A DNA stretch of 64,000 nucleotides from Rubricella sp038526735 (GCA_038526735.1 JBCBGM010000010.1:3993-67992); one strand, 5' to 3'. Shown: positions 33,951-42,527, counted from the first letter of the stretch. The notes: generated by a model not told the origin, from the letters alone. Made by a program: numbers and translations.

Positions 33951-35018
33951 CTACTCTCCCAGCGCCGCCGCCATCTCGGCCGAGGCCTCACCCATCACGC
34001 CGCGCACGCACTGATCGATCACCTGATTGGAGGCGAGGCTGCGCTCCTCCAGCGCGATCATCCAACGCGTGAGGCTGCCCACAGCGCGCGGAGAGGTCTG
34101 AAACTCCGCCTGGCTGATCACCCCTTCAAACGGCGTGTCGAGAAAGGTCAGCCGGTCATAGCCACCGACCCGCGTGATAATCTCCAACGCGCAAAAGCCC
34201 TTGGTTGCCGGACATTTCTGATCACAAAACGCGTTAACAGACGCCAGTACCGGATCAACCTCCATTTGCTCTTTCAAAACACTCGCCGCAGAGGCGAGTT
34301 GACCGTTCTCAAACAGCTGATCAGGGGTACCGCGCATCGCGAGAATAAAATTCCGCAGGTCAGGACCAGGCTTGAGATGCGGCGCCAGGACCGGCGCCAC
34401 AAAGTTCACCATCATCAGCCCAGAAGAGCGACCTGGCGCGGGTGTTTCATCGAGCCAGGTCCAGGCGTTCGGCCCAGGCGGGTTGCCAAAATAGGTCCGC
34501 ATCCAGGCCACAAAATCGAGGCCCTCAATCAGCGGGTCATCGGGCGCGAGGTTCAGGATTTCCCCGAAATTCCCGCGATCAAAAATCTCAAACGCGAGCC
34601 GTTCGCCGGCCTCGCGCTCCCCCTGCCCGTAGAGAAACTGCGCCGTATCAATCCCCGCATCCGGCAAGCGCGAGATCATCAGCGCCGCCGCAAGTTCATC
34701 TCCATCGCGTTGCCGCATCACCGTCCAGGATGTGCCCGACAGCCCTTTCGGCGCACGCAAGAGAGAGATCCGCGCGCGACGGTCCAACCCGCGCACAAAC
34801 GCCGAATCGGCACCCGGAGGGGTCACCCGCTCGATTTGGCCCAGCACAAACTGCGCATCCCGATCACCGAGGTTCGCGAGGGCCGCGAGCAGCGGCAGCG
34901 CCGTCTCGTCATCATCGGCGAGCCACGCTTTTACAGCATCGTCAAGCATTTGCGCCTGAGCGGTTGAGGCGAAAATCAACGAAACGGCAGCAAACAGGCT
35001 TATCAGGAATCGGCGCAT
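33951..35018 (-). CDS. Secreted repeat-like protein of unknown function
   Basis: 355 residues. MRRFLISLFAAVSLIFASTAQAQ is a signal peptide. The N-terminal mature part (LDDAVKAWLADDDETALPLLAALANLGDRDAQFVLGQIE) reads like a Sel1/TPR-type helical repeat; the rest has no recognised domain but includes a Cys cluster (FCDQKCPATKGFCALEI). Function not known; periplasmic. Isolated between leuC and the YdeI gene, all minus strand, with sizeable gaps. Confidence 0.7.
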   Translation of the reverse strand: MRRFLISLFAAVSLIFASTAQAQMLDDAVKAWLADDDETALPLLAALANLGDRDAQFVLGQIERVTPPGADSAFVRGLDRRARISLLRAPKGLSGTSWTVMRQRDGDELAAALMISRLPDAGIDTAQFLYGQGEREAGERLAFEIFDRGNFGEILNLAPDDPLIEGLDFVAWMRTYFGNPPGPNAWTWLDETPAPGRSSGLMMVNFVAPVLAPHLKPGPDLRNFILAMRGTPDQLFENGQLASAASVLKEQMEVDPVLASVNAFCDQKCPATKGFCALEIITRVGGYDRLTFLDTPFEGVISQAEFQTSPRAVGSLTRWMIALEERSLASNQVIDQCVRGVMGEASAEMAAALGE

Positions 35019-35106
35019 GGGGACCTCCGGGGATGTGCAACCGTAAAGCGAATCTTGCGGCGCACAACACCCCGTTTCTATATGTCGAAAGAACGCGGTT
35101 CTCGCC

Positions 35107-35688
35107 CTAGCGAAACTGGTTCGCCCGCTCCCCTACTTGCGCTTTTTGCGCGGTGTCCAAGATGCGCTTCGCCCGCGTCTCGGGCCGTTTCGCGGTCTTG
35201 ATCCACTCCAAAACCCCCCGCTTCACCGAGCGCGGAAACGCCTCCCACTCCGCCGCTGCCGGTGGGTGCTGTGCAAAGGCTGCCAACAAATCCGGCGGCA
35301 CCTCCAACCGTTCCACATCATCCAGGAAAGACCACTGCCCATTCGCCTTCGCCGCCTCGATCTTGGCCAGCCCAGCAGGCGTCATCGCGCCCGAGGCAAT
35401 CGCCCGCGCCACATGCGCCTTGTTGATCGCCGACCAGGCCGAGGTGATCTTGCGCTGAGAGATCAGCAGCATCGTGCGATCCTCATCGAGCCGCCGCGTC
35501 ACGCTGTCGATCCAGCCCCAGCAGAGCAACTCCTCAACCATCGGCTCATACGCGAGATAATCGGAATGGTGCTTCTTAAACGTCACCAGCCACACCGACG
35601 GAGATGTCTCGTGATGCGCCGCAAGCCAGTCCCGAAGGGCCGCCCGACTGCGCACCTCCACCCGTTCGGCATTGTCCGCAGCACCCAT
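35107..35688 (-). CDS. YdeI/OmpD-associated family protein
   Basis: 193 residues. VRSRAALRDWLAAHHETSPSVWLVTFKKHHSDYLAYEPMVEELLCWGWIDSVTRRLDEDRTMLLISQRKITSAWSAINKAHV is a clear YdeI (DUF1905/OmdA-like) N-terminus, with the W-[IV]-D-S and S-x-R-K-x-x-S-x-W-S motifs. YdeI of Salmonella is implicated in resistance to antimicrobial peptides; the general function is unclear. It lies 18 nt upstream of the pseudouridine synthase gene, same strand... with the latter upstream of it in transcription order. Confidence 0.88.
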   Translation of the reverse strand: MGAADNAERVEVRSRAALRDWLAAHHETSPSVWLVTFKKHHSDYLAYEPMVEELLCWGWIDSVTRRLDEDRTMLLISQRKITSAWSAINKAHVARAIASGAMTPAGLAKIEAAKANGQWSFLDDVERLEVPPDLLAAFAQHPPAAAEWEAFPRSVKRGVLEWIKTAKRPETRAKRILDTAQKAQVGERANQFR

Positions 35689-35706
35689 CGCCCTCTCCTC
35701 TCACCC

Positions 35707-36240
35707 TTATCCTACCGCGCGCCACGCCCCCGGGGCCAGCCCCTCAACCGTCCACTCCCCAATCGACCAGCGCACCAGCCGCAACGTCGGATGCCCCACC
35801 GCCGCCGTCATCCGCCGCACTTGCCGATTGCGCCCCTCAGCGATCGTCAGCTCGATCCACGTATCGGGCACCGTCTTGCGAAACCGCACCGGCGGGTCGC
35901 GCTCCCACAGGTCTGGCGGCGCGATCACCCGCACCTTCGCGGGCCGCGTCGGCCCATCCTTCAAGGTCACACCTTCGCGCAACGCCTCCAGCGCCGCCGC
36001 GTTTGGCTCCCCCTCCACCTGCACAAGATAGGTCTTCGGCGCCTTGTGCTTCGGGTGCGTCAGCCGCGCTTGCAACCGCCCATCATCCGTGAGCAGCAAC
36101 AGCCCCTCACTATCGCGATCCAACCGCCCCGCCGCATAGACGCCGGGCAAGTCGATATACTCCGACAACCCCGGCCAGCCGCCCTCAGAGGTGAACTGCG
36201 AGAGCACATTCATCGGCTTGTTAAACGCAATCAGTGTCAC
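35707..36240 (-). CDS. rRNA pseudouridine synthase (RluE-like)
   Basis: 177 residues. AFNKPMNVLSQF, GVYAAGRLDRDSEGLLLLTDDGRLQARLTHP (catalytic Asp in G-R-L-D) and IELTIAEGRNRQVRRMTAAVGHPTLRLVRW are hallmark RsuA/RluE segments. No S4 domain is present, as in RluE. It isomerises a 23S rRNA uridine. The start is a GTG at 36238-36240 overlapping the MmcQ gene stop as GTGA; longer frame readings extend into that gene and are rejected. Confidence 0.92.
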   Translation of the reverse strand: MTLIAFNKPMNVLSQFTSEGGWPGLSEYIDLPGVYAAGRLDRDSEGLLLLTDDGRLQARLTHPKHKAPKTYLVQVEGEPNAAALEALREGVTLKDGPTRPAKVRVIAPPDLWERDPPVRFRKTVPDTWIELTIAEGRNRQVRRMTAAVGHPTLRLVRWSIGEWTVEGLAPGAWRAVG

Positions 36241-36590
36241 GCCTGCCCGGCATCCCACGCCGTCAAAAACCGCTTCGGCGCCTGCGCCCGCCAGGTAGCC
36301 ATCAGCCGCGCGGTGGCCCAAGCCTCATCAATTCGCCCCGCCGCCACCAGCAAAAGCCCGTGGTTGCGGTAATGATCATGCCACAAGAACGTCGCCGGAT
36401 CAGCGGCGATCAACGCCTCCCGCTCCTCAAGAGTGCCCTTGAAAATCGCCGCATCCACATAGGGCGACCACCAGCACCAGAGCTTGCCATGCGCCTTGAG
36501 CACCGGATTGCCCCAGGAGGTCGCATCCACCACCTCCGGCAGGCCGAGCCCCAGCGCAAACGCCCGCAGCCCGGCCCAGTCGGAGATCAT
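36237..36590 (-). CDS. MmcQ/YjbR family protein
   Basis: 117 residues. GLPEVVDATSWGNPVLKAHGKLWCWWSPYVDAAIFKG, ADPATFLWHDHYRNHGLLLV and EAWATARLMA match the MmcQ/YjbR fold (DNA-binding-like, double-wing). Function unknown. It starts on an ATGA overlap with lysS and ends on a GTGA overlap with the pseudouridine synthase gene, so lysS-mmcQ-psuS are coupled. Confidence 0.92.
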   Translation of the reverse strand: MISDWAGLRAFALGLGLPEVVDATSWGNPVLKAHGKLWCWWSPYVDAAIFKGTLEEREALIAADPATFLWHDHYRNHGLLLVAAGRIDEAWATARLMATWRAQAPKRFLTAWDAGQA

Positions 36591-38167
36591 CCGCCCAACT
36601 CGCCAGCAAGGCCCGCATCGATCAAAGCGACAGTCTCTGCCACCCCATAAAGCGCGATAAACCCACCGAACCGAGGCCCCTGCGACGCGCCCAAAAGCAC
36701 CTCATAGATCGCCTTGAACCAGTCGCGCAGCGGCTCAAACCCATGCGCCTTGCCGACCGCAAACACCTCTGACTGGAGCGCTTCGGCATCCGTGCCACCC
36801 TCCCACGCCGCCAGCCGGTCGCGCAGGTCAGCAAGCGCCGCGCGCTCCTGCTCAGAGGGCGCGCGGAACACCTTCGCGGGTTTCACGAAGTCTTGAAAAT
36901 AGGCCACCGCGAACCCTGCCGCAGCATCCAGCCCCGGATGGCTCTCCGGAGAGGCCTCCGGCGCGTACCGGCGGATAAAGCCCCAAAGGGTCTCTTTATC
37001 CTCTGCCGACGCGGCCGAGGCGAGGTTGAGCAGCATCGCGAACGGCACCACCATGTCCGAGGCCGGTACCTCCGCCCCATGCATATGAAACACCGGGTTT
37101 GCGAGGCGCTGCGCAGGCTCCTGATCGACATACCCCCGCAAATGCTGATGATACTCATCCACCGCCTTCGGGATCACATCGAAATACAGCCGCTTCGCCG
37201 TTTTCGGCTTTTGGAACATGAAGAGCTGCAAACTCTCAGGCGCGGCATACCGCAGCCACTCCTCCATCGAGATGCCATTGCCCTTCGACTTTGAGATCTT
37301 CTGCCCGTTCTCGTCGTTAAAGAGTTCATAAGACAGCGACTCCGGCGCCGGCTGCCCCAGCGCCCGGCAGATCTTTGACGACTGCGTGACCGAGTCGATC
37401 AGGTCTTTGCCCGACATCTCATAATCCACACCCAAGGCCGCCCAACGCATCGCCCAATCCGGCTTCCACTGCATTTTGACATTGCCGCCGGTGACCGGGA
37501 TTTCTACCCGCTCGCCATCCGGCTCTTCATACACGATCGTACCCTTAGAGACGTTTCGCTCAAGCGTCGGGACCTGCAACACATGCCCGGTCTTGGGACT
37601 GATCGGCAAAAAGCACGAATAGGTCGCCTGCCGCTCGGCGCCGAGCGTCGGAAGCATGATCTCCTGAATTTTATCAAACCGCTCCAGCGCGGTCAGCAAC
37701 ATCTCGTCAAACCGGCCCGACTGATACACTTCGGTCGATGAGGCAAACTCATACTCAAACCCATACTCATCCAAAAACGCCTGCAGCCGCGCGTTGTTAT
37801 GCTCCCCGAAAGAGCCATGCGTGCCAAACGGATCGCGCACCTTCGTGAGCGGCAGATTGAGGTCTTCAGCCAGCATCTCTTTGTTCGGAACATTGCCCGG
37901 CACTTTGCGCAGACCATCGAGATCATCCGAAAAGCAAATGAGCTTTGTGGGGATGTCAGAGATCACCTCAAACGCCTGCCGCACCATCGTTGTGCGCGCG
38001 ACCTCTCCGAACGTGCCAATGTGGGGCAGGCCCGAGGGGCCATAGCCGGTCTCAAACAGCACATAGCCCTTGGCGGGGGGCGTTTTCTCCACCCGTTTGA
38101 GCAGTTTGCGCGCCTCCTCAAAGGGCCAGGCCTTCGACGCCATCCCAAGCTCGCGCAAATCGCTCAT
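36587..38167 (-). CDS. lysS: Lysyl-tRNA synthetase, class I
   Basis: 526 residues. The class I signature HIGH-type motif is in GPSGLPHIGTFGEVARTTMV and the KMSKS-type loop is KISKSKGNGISMEEW; the N-terminus MSDLRELGMASKAWPFEEARKLLKR is typical of the alphaproteobacterial/archaeal-type class I enzyme, which replaces the class II LysRS. It charges tRNA-Lys. Length is normal. It heads a coupled set with mmcQ and the pseudouridine synthase. Confidence 0.95.
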   Translation of the reverse strand: MSDLRELGMASKAWPFEEARKLLKRVEKTPPAKGYVLFETGYGPSGLPHIGTFGEVARTTMVRQAFEVISDIPTKLICFSDDLDGLRKVPGNVPNKEMLAEDLNLPLTKVRDPFGTHGSFGEHNNARLQAFLDEYGFEYEFASSTEVYQSGRFDEMLLTALERFDKIQEIMLPTLGAERQATYSCFLPISPKTGHVLQVPTLERNVSKGTIVYEEPDGERVEIPVTGGNVKMQWKPDWAMRWAALGVDYEMSGKDLIDSVTQSSKICRALGQPAPESLSYELFNDENGQKISKSKGNGISMEEWLRYAAPESLQLFMFQKPKTAKRLYFDVIPKAVDEYHQHLRGYVDQEPAQRLANPVFHMHGAEVPASDMVVPFAMLLNLASAASAEDKETLWGFIRRYAPEASPESHPGLDAAAGFAVAYFQDFVKPAKVFRAPSEQERAALADLRDRLAAWEGGTDAEALQSEVFAVGKAHGFEPLRDWFKAIYEVLLGASQGPRFGGFIALYGVAETVALIDAGLAGELGG

Positions 38168-38277
38168 CTGTTTTATCCTTCACGATAGTGTCGCAGCACC
38201 CATGCTGCGCTGGAGTGGCGTATTGCGAGTGGGGGGAGCGGTCAATATATCCACTGCCGCAACCCTAGGAGCACCCT

Positions 38278-38703
38278 ATGACCGACGCCGCCCCTTTCAG
38301 CCCCGAAGACGCCCTCGTGGCTGTGATGTTCGCGACGTCTGCCGCTGACCAGCAACTCTCGGACAGTGAGATCAGCACGATCGAGCGGCTGGTGTCAGTG
38401 CTGCCCGCATTCGCCTCTTATGACCCATCACGCATCCCGGCGGTGTTTCAGAACGTGTTTGCCCTGTTCGACCAGGATGACGGCATCGACACGCTGGTCG
38501 GGCTGGTAAAGTCGTCCCTACCCCCGGGCCTCAACGAGACTGCCTATGCCCTGGCCTGCGACGTCGCCGCCGCGGATGGGTCCGTTGCCATGGAAGAGCT
38601 TCGACTGTTGGAAATCCTCCGCCAAGACCTCGAAGTCGACCGCCTCGCCGCCGCAGCCATCGAACGCGGCGCCCGAGCAAGACACCGGAAAGTGCCGGTG
38701 TAA
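38278..38703 (+). CDS. TerB-family tellurite-resistance-like protein
   Basis: 141 residues. FSPEDALVAVMFATSAADQQLSDSEISTIERLV and YALACDVAAADGSVAMEELRLLEILRQDLEVD show the two TerB-type helix repeats with acidic metal-binding positions (AADQQLSDSE and AADGSVAMEE). TerB-like proteins form soluble helical bundles; a role in stress or envelope is inferred only. It is divergent from lysS and convergent with the CCA gene, with repeat DNA in between. Confidence 0.85.
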   Translation: MTDAAPFSPEDALVAVMFATSAADQQLSDSEISTIERLVSVLPAFASYDPSRIPAVFQNVFALFDQDDGIDTLVGLVKSSLPPGLNETAYALACDVAAADGSVAMEELRLLEILRQDLEVDRLAAAAIERGARARHRKVPV

Positions 38704-38714
38704 ATAGAGGTCTC

Positions 38715-38934
38715 GCCCCGGGCCTGACCCGGGGCCTCGAAGGACTGGACGAGCGAGAGGCCGCGCCCTCCCTCGGGTGGGCGTTCATGAGCGCTGAGTT
38801 GCTCAGTTTATTTCTCAAGACTGCATTTGGTTTGTTCAACTAGGACCGTTGCTTAAACGCCCTCCCATGGGGGAGGGAGGGCGTGGCCGGAGGCTGGCCG
38901 CCTCCGGCTGGGCTCGTCCCGGGCCTGACCCGGG
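38715..38934. repeat. Dispersed hairpin repeat, copy D
   Basis: Covers most of the 244-base gap between the convergent TerB and CCA genes. Ordered parts: H3 at 38715-38735 (GCCCCGGG, loop CCTGA, CCCGGGGC); a spacer with the box CAGTTTATTTCTCAAGACTGCA-like sequence near 38800; H1 at 38857-38884 (ACGCCCTCCC/GGGAGGGCGT, 8-base loop); H2 at 38886-38908 (GCCGGAGGC, loop TGGCC, GCCTCCGGC); H3 again at 38918-38934 (CCCGGG, loop CCTGA, CCCGGG). The order matches copies at 44.7-45.3 kb, with altered but still paired stems. Could act as a terminator/REP-like element for both genes. Confidence 0.85.
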
Positions 38935-38947
38935 CCCTCACAAAACC

Positions 38948-40081
38948 CTACCCCTCCGCCAAAGCCACCGCCACCAACGCTTCCCGTTCCAACGCAAACC
39001 CGCTCGCAACCCAGGCCTCCTCCGCAGCCTTCAAGGCAGCCCCGAGCGCAGGCCCCGGCTCCAGCGGAGGGCACAGATCCGCCGCTCTGACCGGCAACAC
39101 CCGAGACGCCCCCACCTCCGCCAACGCAGCAACATCCGCGCCAACGCCACGCCGCAAAATCCCAGCCTCCAGCGTCGCCACGCGCAGCGCCGCCTTCGCG
39201 CCAAATCGATACGCCCGTTCCTCCACGCCAGCACCCAGCGCCCAAGCCGTCTCTGCCTGCGCAAACGCCCGCTCTTCCACCCCAGATAACCGCAACCGAG
39301 ACCTTTCGCCCCCCAGCGCCAAGGCCCGCACAAACCAATCCTGCGCCCCCCCTGCCCGCACGACCCAAGGCAACAACGCCACGTCAAACCCCGGCAGCAC
39401 CTTCGCCAAGACACCATCCTCAGCCATCGCCACAACAGCCGCCAACGGGTCGCCCGCGCCCAAAAGCTTGCGCATCTCTTGCGTCACACGCTCTGCACTG
39501 AGCCCAGCCAAATCACCAACCCGCGCCGAAATTGCCGCCCGCGCCTCAGCATCCGCCTCCCCCACGCCATACTGCGCAAAGAACCGATAGAACCGCAGCA
39601 TCCGCAGCGCGTCCTCGCCAATCCGAGCAGCAGCATCGCCAATAAACCGCACCCTCCGCGCCTGCAGGTCCGCGAGCCCCGACAACGGGTCAATCACCGC
39701 GCCATCCTCCGCCGCATAAAGCGCATTCATCGTGAAATCGCGCCGCGCCGCATCTTCCGCGACATCTTGCGTAAAGGCGACCACCGCATGCCGCCCGTCC
39801 GTTTCGATATCCCGGCGAAAGGTCGTGACCTCATGCGCCACACCGCCAGAGACCACCGTGACCGTGCCATGGCTGAGGCCTGTGGGCACCGCCTTCAAAC
39901 CCGCCGCCTCAACCCGCGCGATCACCTCCTCGGGCAGCAACGGTGTTGCGATGTCCACGTCTGACACCGGCACACCCAAGAGCGTATTGCGCACGCACCC
40001 GCCCACGAAAAACGCCTCACCAAGAGCCCGCATCACCGCGACGGTCTCTGCCCGCCGCAGCCACTCCGCGTCGAGTTTCAT
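38948..40081 (-). CDS. CCA tRNA nucleotidyltransferase / poly(A) polymerase family
   Basis: 377 residues. AFFVGGCVRNTLLGVPVSDVDIATPLLPEEVI has the nucleotidyltransferase G-G-x-V-R...D-x-D core (Asp-x-Asp in SDVDIA), then HAVVAFTQDVAEDAARRDFTMNALYAAEDGAVIDPLSGLADLQARRVRFIG and RIGEDALRMLRFYRFFAQYG, the class II head-neck signature. It adds or repairs the CCA end of tRNAs (alphaproteobacterial forms are slightly shorter). The ATG at 40081 overlaps the upstream Nudix stop (ATGA). Confidence 0.94.
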   Translation of the reverse strand: MKLDAEWLRRAETVAVMRALGEAFFVGGCVRNTLLGVPVSDVDIATPLLPEEVIARVEAAGLKAVPTGLSHGTVTVVSGGVAHEVTTFRRDIETDGRHAVVAFTQDVAEDAARRDFTMNALYAAEDGAVIDPLSGLADLQARRVRFIGDAAARIGEDALRMLRFYRFFAQYGVGEADAEARAAISARVGDLAGLSAERVTQEMRKLLGAGDPLAAVVAMAEDGVLAKVLPGFDVALLPWVVRAGGAQDWFVRALALGGERSRLRLSGVEERAFAQAETAWALGAGVEERAYRFGAKAALRVATLEAGILRRGVGADVAALAEVGASRVLPVRAADLCPPLEPGPALGAALKAAEEAWVASGFALEREALVAVALAEG

Positions 40082-40680
40082 CGCATCACATCGGCGAACT
40101 GCCGCAGCATCCGCGCGGTCGCACCCCAAATGTAGTAAGGCCCATGCGGCACGACGTAGAACTTCCGCTCAATCCCGCGCCAGCGCCGCCGCCGCACATG
40201 AAACCGTGCCGGATCGAGGACGGAGGCCAGCGGCACCTCAAACATCTCCTCCACCTCCTGCGCCTCTAGCACTGGCACAAAGGGCGCGGCCGTCGCCACC
40301 ACCGGCGTGACCGAAAAACCGGTGACCGTTTCATGCGGCGGCAAGGTGCCCAGCACCTCCGCCCGCTCCAGCCCGACCTCTTCCCGCGCCTCACGCAGGG
40401 CCGCCGCAGCCGCATCCGCATCCTCCGGGTCACACTTGCCCCCCGGAAACGCAATCTGCCCCGGATGGTGGCGCAACGCAGACGAGCGCCGGGTCAGCAC
40501 CACCGTCGGGCCATCCGGGCGCGGCACCAGAGTGATCAACACCGCCGCCGGGCGCAGCACGCGGTTCTTCGGCAACAGGGCCACAGCGCCCGGGTTCAGG
40601 TCATAATCCGACGACGGATGCGCCTGCGCCCCCGCCAGCTTCGCTGCGATTTCGCCCGTATCGACCTTGCCTTGCACCAT
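40078..40680 (-). CDS. Nudix hydrolase, CoA pyrophosphatase type
   Basis: 200 residues. TVVLTRRSSALRHHPGQIAFPGGKCDPEDADAAAAALREAREEVGLERAEVLGTLPPHET combines the CoA-pyrophosphatase UPF0035 motif (L-[LT]-x-R-x5-H-x-G-[QE]-[VI]-[AC]-F-P-G-G) with the Nudix box (G-x5-E-x7-REAREEVGL). It is predicted to hydrolyse CoA to phosphopantetheine and 3',5'-ADP. Start MVQGKVDTGE at 40680; a longer in-frame reading (to 40923) overlaps the divergent secreted gene and is rejected. Couples by ATGA to the CCA gene. Confidence 0.92.
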   Translation of the reverse strand: MVQGKVDTGEIAAKLAGAQAHPSSDYDLNPGAVALLPKNRVLRPAAVLITLVPRPDGPTVVLTRRSSALRHHPGQIAFPGGKCDPEDADAAAAALREAREEVGLERAEVLGTLPPHETVTGFSVTPVVATAAPFVPVLEAQEVEEMFEVPLASVLDPARFHVRRRRWRGIERKFYVVPHGPYYIWGATARMLRQFADVMR

Positions 40681-40726
40681 CTTTTTGATGTGGCGTATGG
40701 TGCGGCGCTGCACAAGGGATACCGCA

Positions 40727-41146
40727 ATGCAAAAGGCGCTTCTGCCCGCCGGGATGGCGATACTGCTCACAGCCTCTGCCGCTGTTGGGCAAACCGCCGT
40801 GGTCTCTCTGCTCGACGCCCAGCATGGCGCTGCCAAAACCCTCGCCGAGGAGGTCGGTAGCGGCAGCGTGGGCCTTGGCTGCGCGCAACTCGGCATCGGG
40901 CCGGAAGGGTATCTCCGCACCACCCCGCTCTCTCAAACCCAATGCACCACCCCTGCGCCGCAAGGCTGGGAGGTCACCGCCACGATCGAAAGCATCGGCA
41001 CAGAAAACCCGCTCGAGGGTGCCCTTGCCCGAGCTGTTCGCGCGGGGCAGGATACCTACCTGATCACACCGGAGGGGCGGGTTTGGTTTCTCGACGCATT
41101 CGCGGCCACGCAATCGCTCTTATGTGGGCCGGCCTGCTCTCCCTGA
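40727..41146 (+). CDS. Secreted protein related to the C-terminus of the next DUF4329 protein
   Basis: 139 residues. MQKALLPAGMAILLTASAAVGQ is a signal peptide. The C-terminal GQDTYLITPEGRVWFLDAFAATQSLLCGPACSP closely resembles the corresponding DTYGYVSTPGGRVWFIDPNFRRATLFCGRGC of the following gene, so the two are paralogous, but the HTHG core of that protein is absent here. It overlaps the next gene by 25 nt (ATG 41122 lies before its stop). Probably a secreted, possibly catalytically silent, partner. No independent family name. Confidence 0.7.
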   Translation: MQKALLPAGMAILLTASAAVGQTAVVSLLDAQHGAAKTLAEEVGSGSVGLGCAQLGIGPEGYLRTTPLSQTQCTTPAPQGWEVTATIESIGTENPLEGALARAVRAGQDTYLITPEGRVWFLDAFAATQSLLCGPACSP

Positions 41147-41640
41147 GTGCCGCCGCCGCCCCGGCGCAAACCGCTGAGCTCAAACGCCAACACCTGCTGG
41201 CCCTGCAAACGCTGAACGCGCTACAAAAACGCTCGATCAACGAGAACCGGGAGTATTGCGGGATCATTGTGCGCGATGACGACGGCACCCTGCGCGTCTG
41301 GCGCGTGGTGCCGGGGGCAGAGGCCAGCTGCGCCGTCCCCCGCCCGCCCGAAGACCTCAACTCCGTCGCCGCCTTCCACACCCACGGCTCCCACTCCCCG
41401 CGCTACGACGCCGAAGTGCCCTCGACCAACGACCTGCGCGTGGAATTTCGGCGAGACACCTACGGCTACGTCTCCACCCCCGGCGGACGCGTCTGGTTCA
41501 TAGACCCCAACTTCCGCCGCGCCACATTGTTTTGCGGCAGAGGCTGCGTGGTAAGCGACCCCACCTACAACCCCCGGCACACCGAGCCGATAGACACCCT
41601 CTACACCCTGCGTACCCTTACGGCACGGCAGGGGCGGTGA
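41122..41640 (+). CDS. DUF4329 (JAB-like) secreted protein
   Basis: 172 residues with signal peptide MWAGLLSLSAAAAPAQ. The core AFHTHGSHSPRYDAEVPSTNDLRVEF (His86, His88, Ser101, Asp104), with an upstream Glu in REYCGIIVRDDDG, resembles the JAMM/MPN+ metal motif E...H-x-H-x(n)-S-x-x-D with a longer spacer. Then DTYGYVSTPGGRVWFID and two Cys. DUF4329 domains occur in secreted or effector-like proteins; protease activity is inferred, not shown. It overlaps the preceding secreted gene by 25 nt; the pair forms a coupled unit. Confidence 0.75.
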   Translation: MWAGLLSLSAAAAPAQTAELKRQHLLALQTLNALQKRSINENREYCGIIVRDDDGTLRVWRVVPGAEASCAVPRPPEDLNSVAAFHTHGSHSPRYDAEVPSTNDLRVEFRRDTYGYVSTPGGRVWFIDPNFRRATLFCGRGCVVSDPTYNPRHTEPIDTLYTLRTLTARQGR

Positions 41641-41729
41641 GAGAATAACGCTCACCGTAAAATCCGCAGTGTGGCTGAGCAGTAAAGGTTGTATGAAGAA
41701 TACTAAAAATCAGGTTGGGAATTGTAGTA

Positions 41730-41778
41730 TTGTTCGCTGTTGACACGTGGGTAAGTCGGTCTCCATCTTAGCGAACAA
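41730..41778 (+). promoter_or_regulatory. Promoter of the second DUF3800 gene framed by an inverted repeat
   Basis: TTGACA (-35) at 41740-41745 with a weak CATCTT (-10) at 41764-41769, 18-base spacing. Perfect nine-base inverted repeats TTGTTCGCT (41730-41738) and AGCGAACAA (41770-41778) flank it, the right arm meeting the start codon. It could be an operator, or a hairpin hiding the ribosome-binding site. Confidence 0.45.
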
Positions 41779-42527
41779 TGTATATCTGCTTCATAGACGA
41801 GTCAGGGACACCACCCAAACCAACTGCAACTAACCCAACGCCGTTTTGGGTTTTGGCGGGCGTCATCATCCACGAGGCTCAGTGGAAGAATATTGCAGAT
41901 GAGCTGGTAGCACTGAAGCATCGCTATCGGGTGAGAGGCGAAATAAAGTGGCGATATTTCGGTCCTCACAACAACGATCCTGACAACAGCGTTGCCCACC
42001 TTGATCAGTCGAAGCGTGATGATTTTCGACAAAAGATGTATGAAATCCTGACCAAGCGAAACAGCACAAAAATCATATATTCAGTCTGCGCACCAAAGCT
42101 CGCATACGAGAAACCGTGGATTAACACACAAGCAGATCTCTACTTTCAAACCTACAAACCCTCAAGTGAGCGATTTCAGTACTTCCTCCAAGACATGGGA
42201 AGAGAGGTAGGAACTACGCAAAGAGGTATAGTTGTTGCTGACCATCAGGGGCGAAAACAGGATGACACGCTCAGAAAGCAACATGATCGAATGGTCGGGG
42301 AAGATGCTGCATTCACGTCAAGCTTTGGTAATTACGTCGAGACGATCTTTCTCACGCCGTCGCACCATTCACCCGGCATCCAATTCGCCGACATGGTGGC
42401 CGGCGCAATTGGCCGTAAAGTTATAACCAACGAGAGCAGATTCTACGATTTGCTGTCCAAGTCATTTCGAAGATCGGCGACCGGTAAGCTTCGAGGGTAC
42501 GGAGAAATCCATGTGCCAAACAGTTAG
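41778..42527 (+). CDS. DUF3800 family protein
   Basis: 249 residues, second DUF3800 in this window. MYICFIDESGTPPKP has the family opening (Asp7, Glu8); GEIKWRYFGP (Glu55) and GIQFADMVAGAIGRK (Asp near 205) match the positions of acidic residues in the copy between leuC and leuD. Overall identity between the two looks low, so they are separate acquisitions rather than a duplication. The DNA is AT-richer than neighbours. The start codon overlaps the right arm of an inverted repeat. Function unknown; an RNase-H-like nuclease fold is a guess from acidic residue spacing. Confidence 0.85.
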   Translation: MYICFIDESGTPPKPTATNPTPFWVLAGVIIHEAQWKNIADELVALKHRYRVRGEIKWRYFGPHNNDPDNSVAHLDQSKRDDFRQKMYEILTKRNSTKIIYSVCAPKLAYEKPWINTQADLYFQTYKPSSERFQYFLQDMGREVGTTQRGIVVADHQGRKQDDTLRKQHDRMVGEDAAFTSSFGNYVETIFLTPSHHSPGIQFADMVAGAIGRKVITNESRFYDLLSKSFRRSATGKLRGYGEIHVPNS

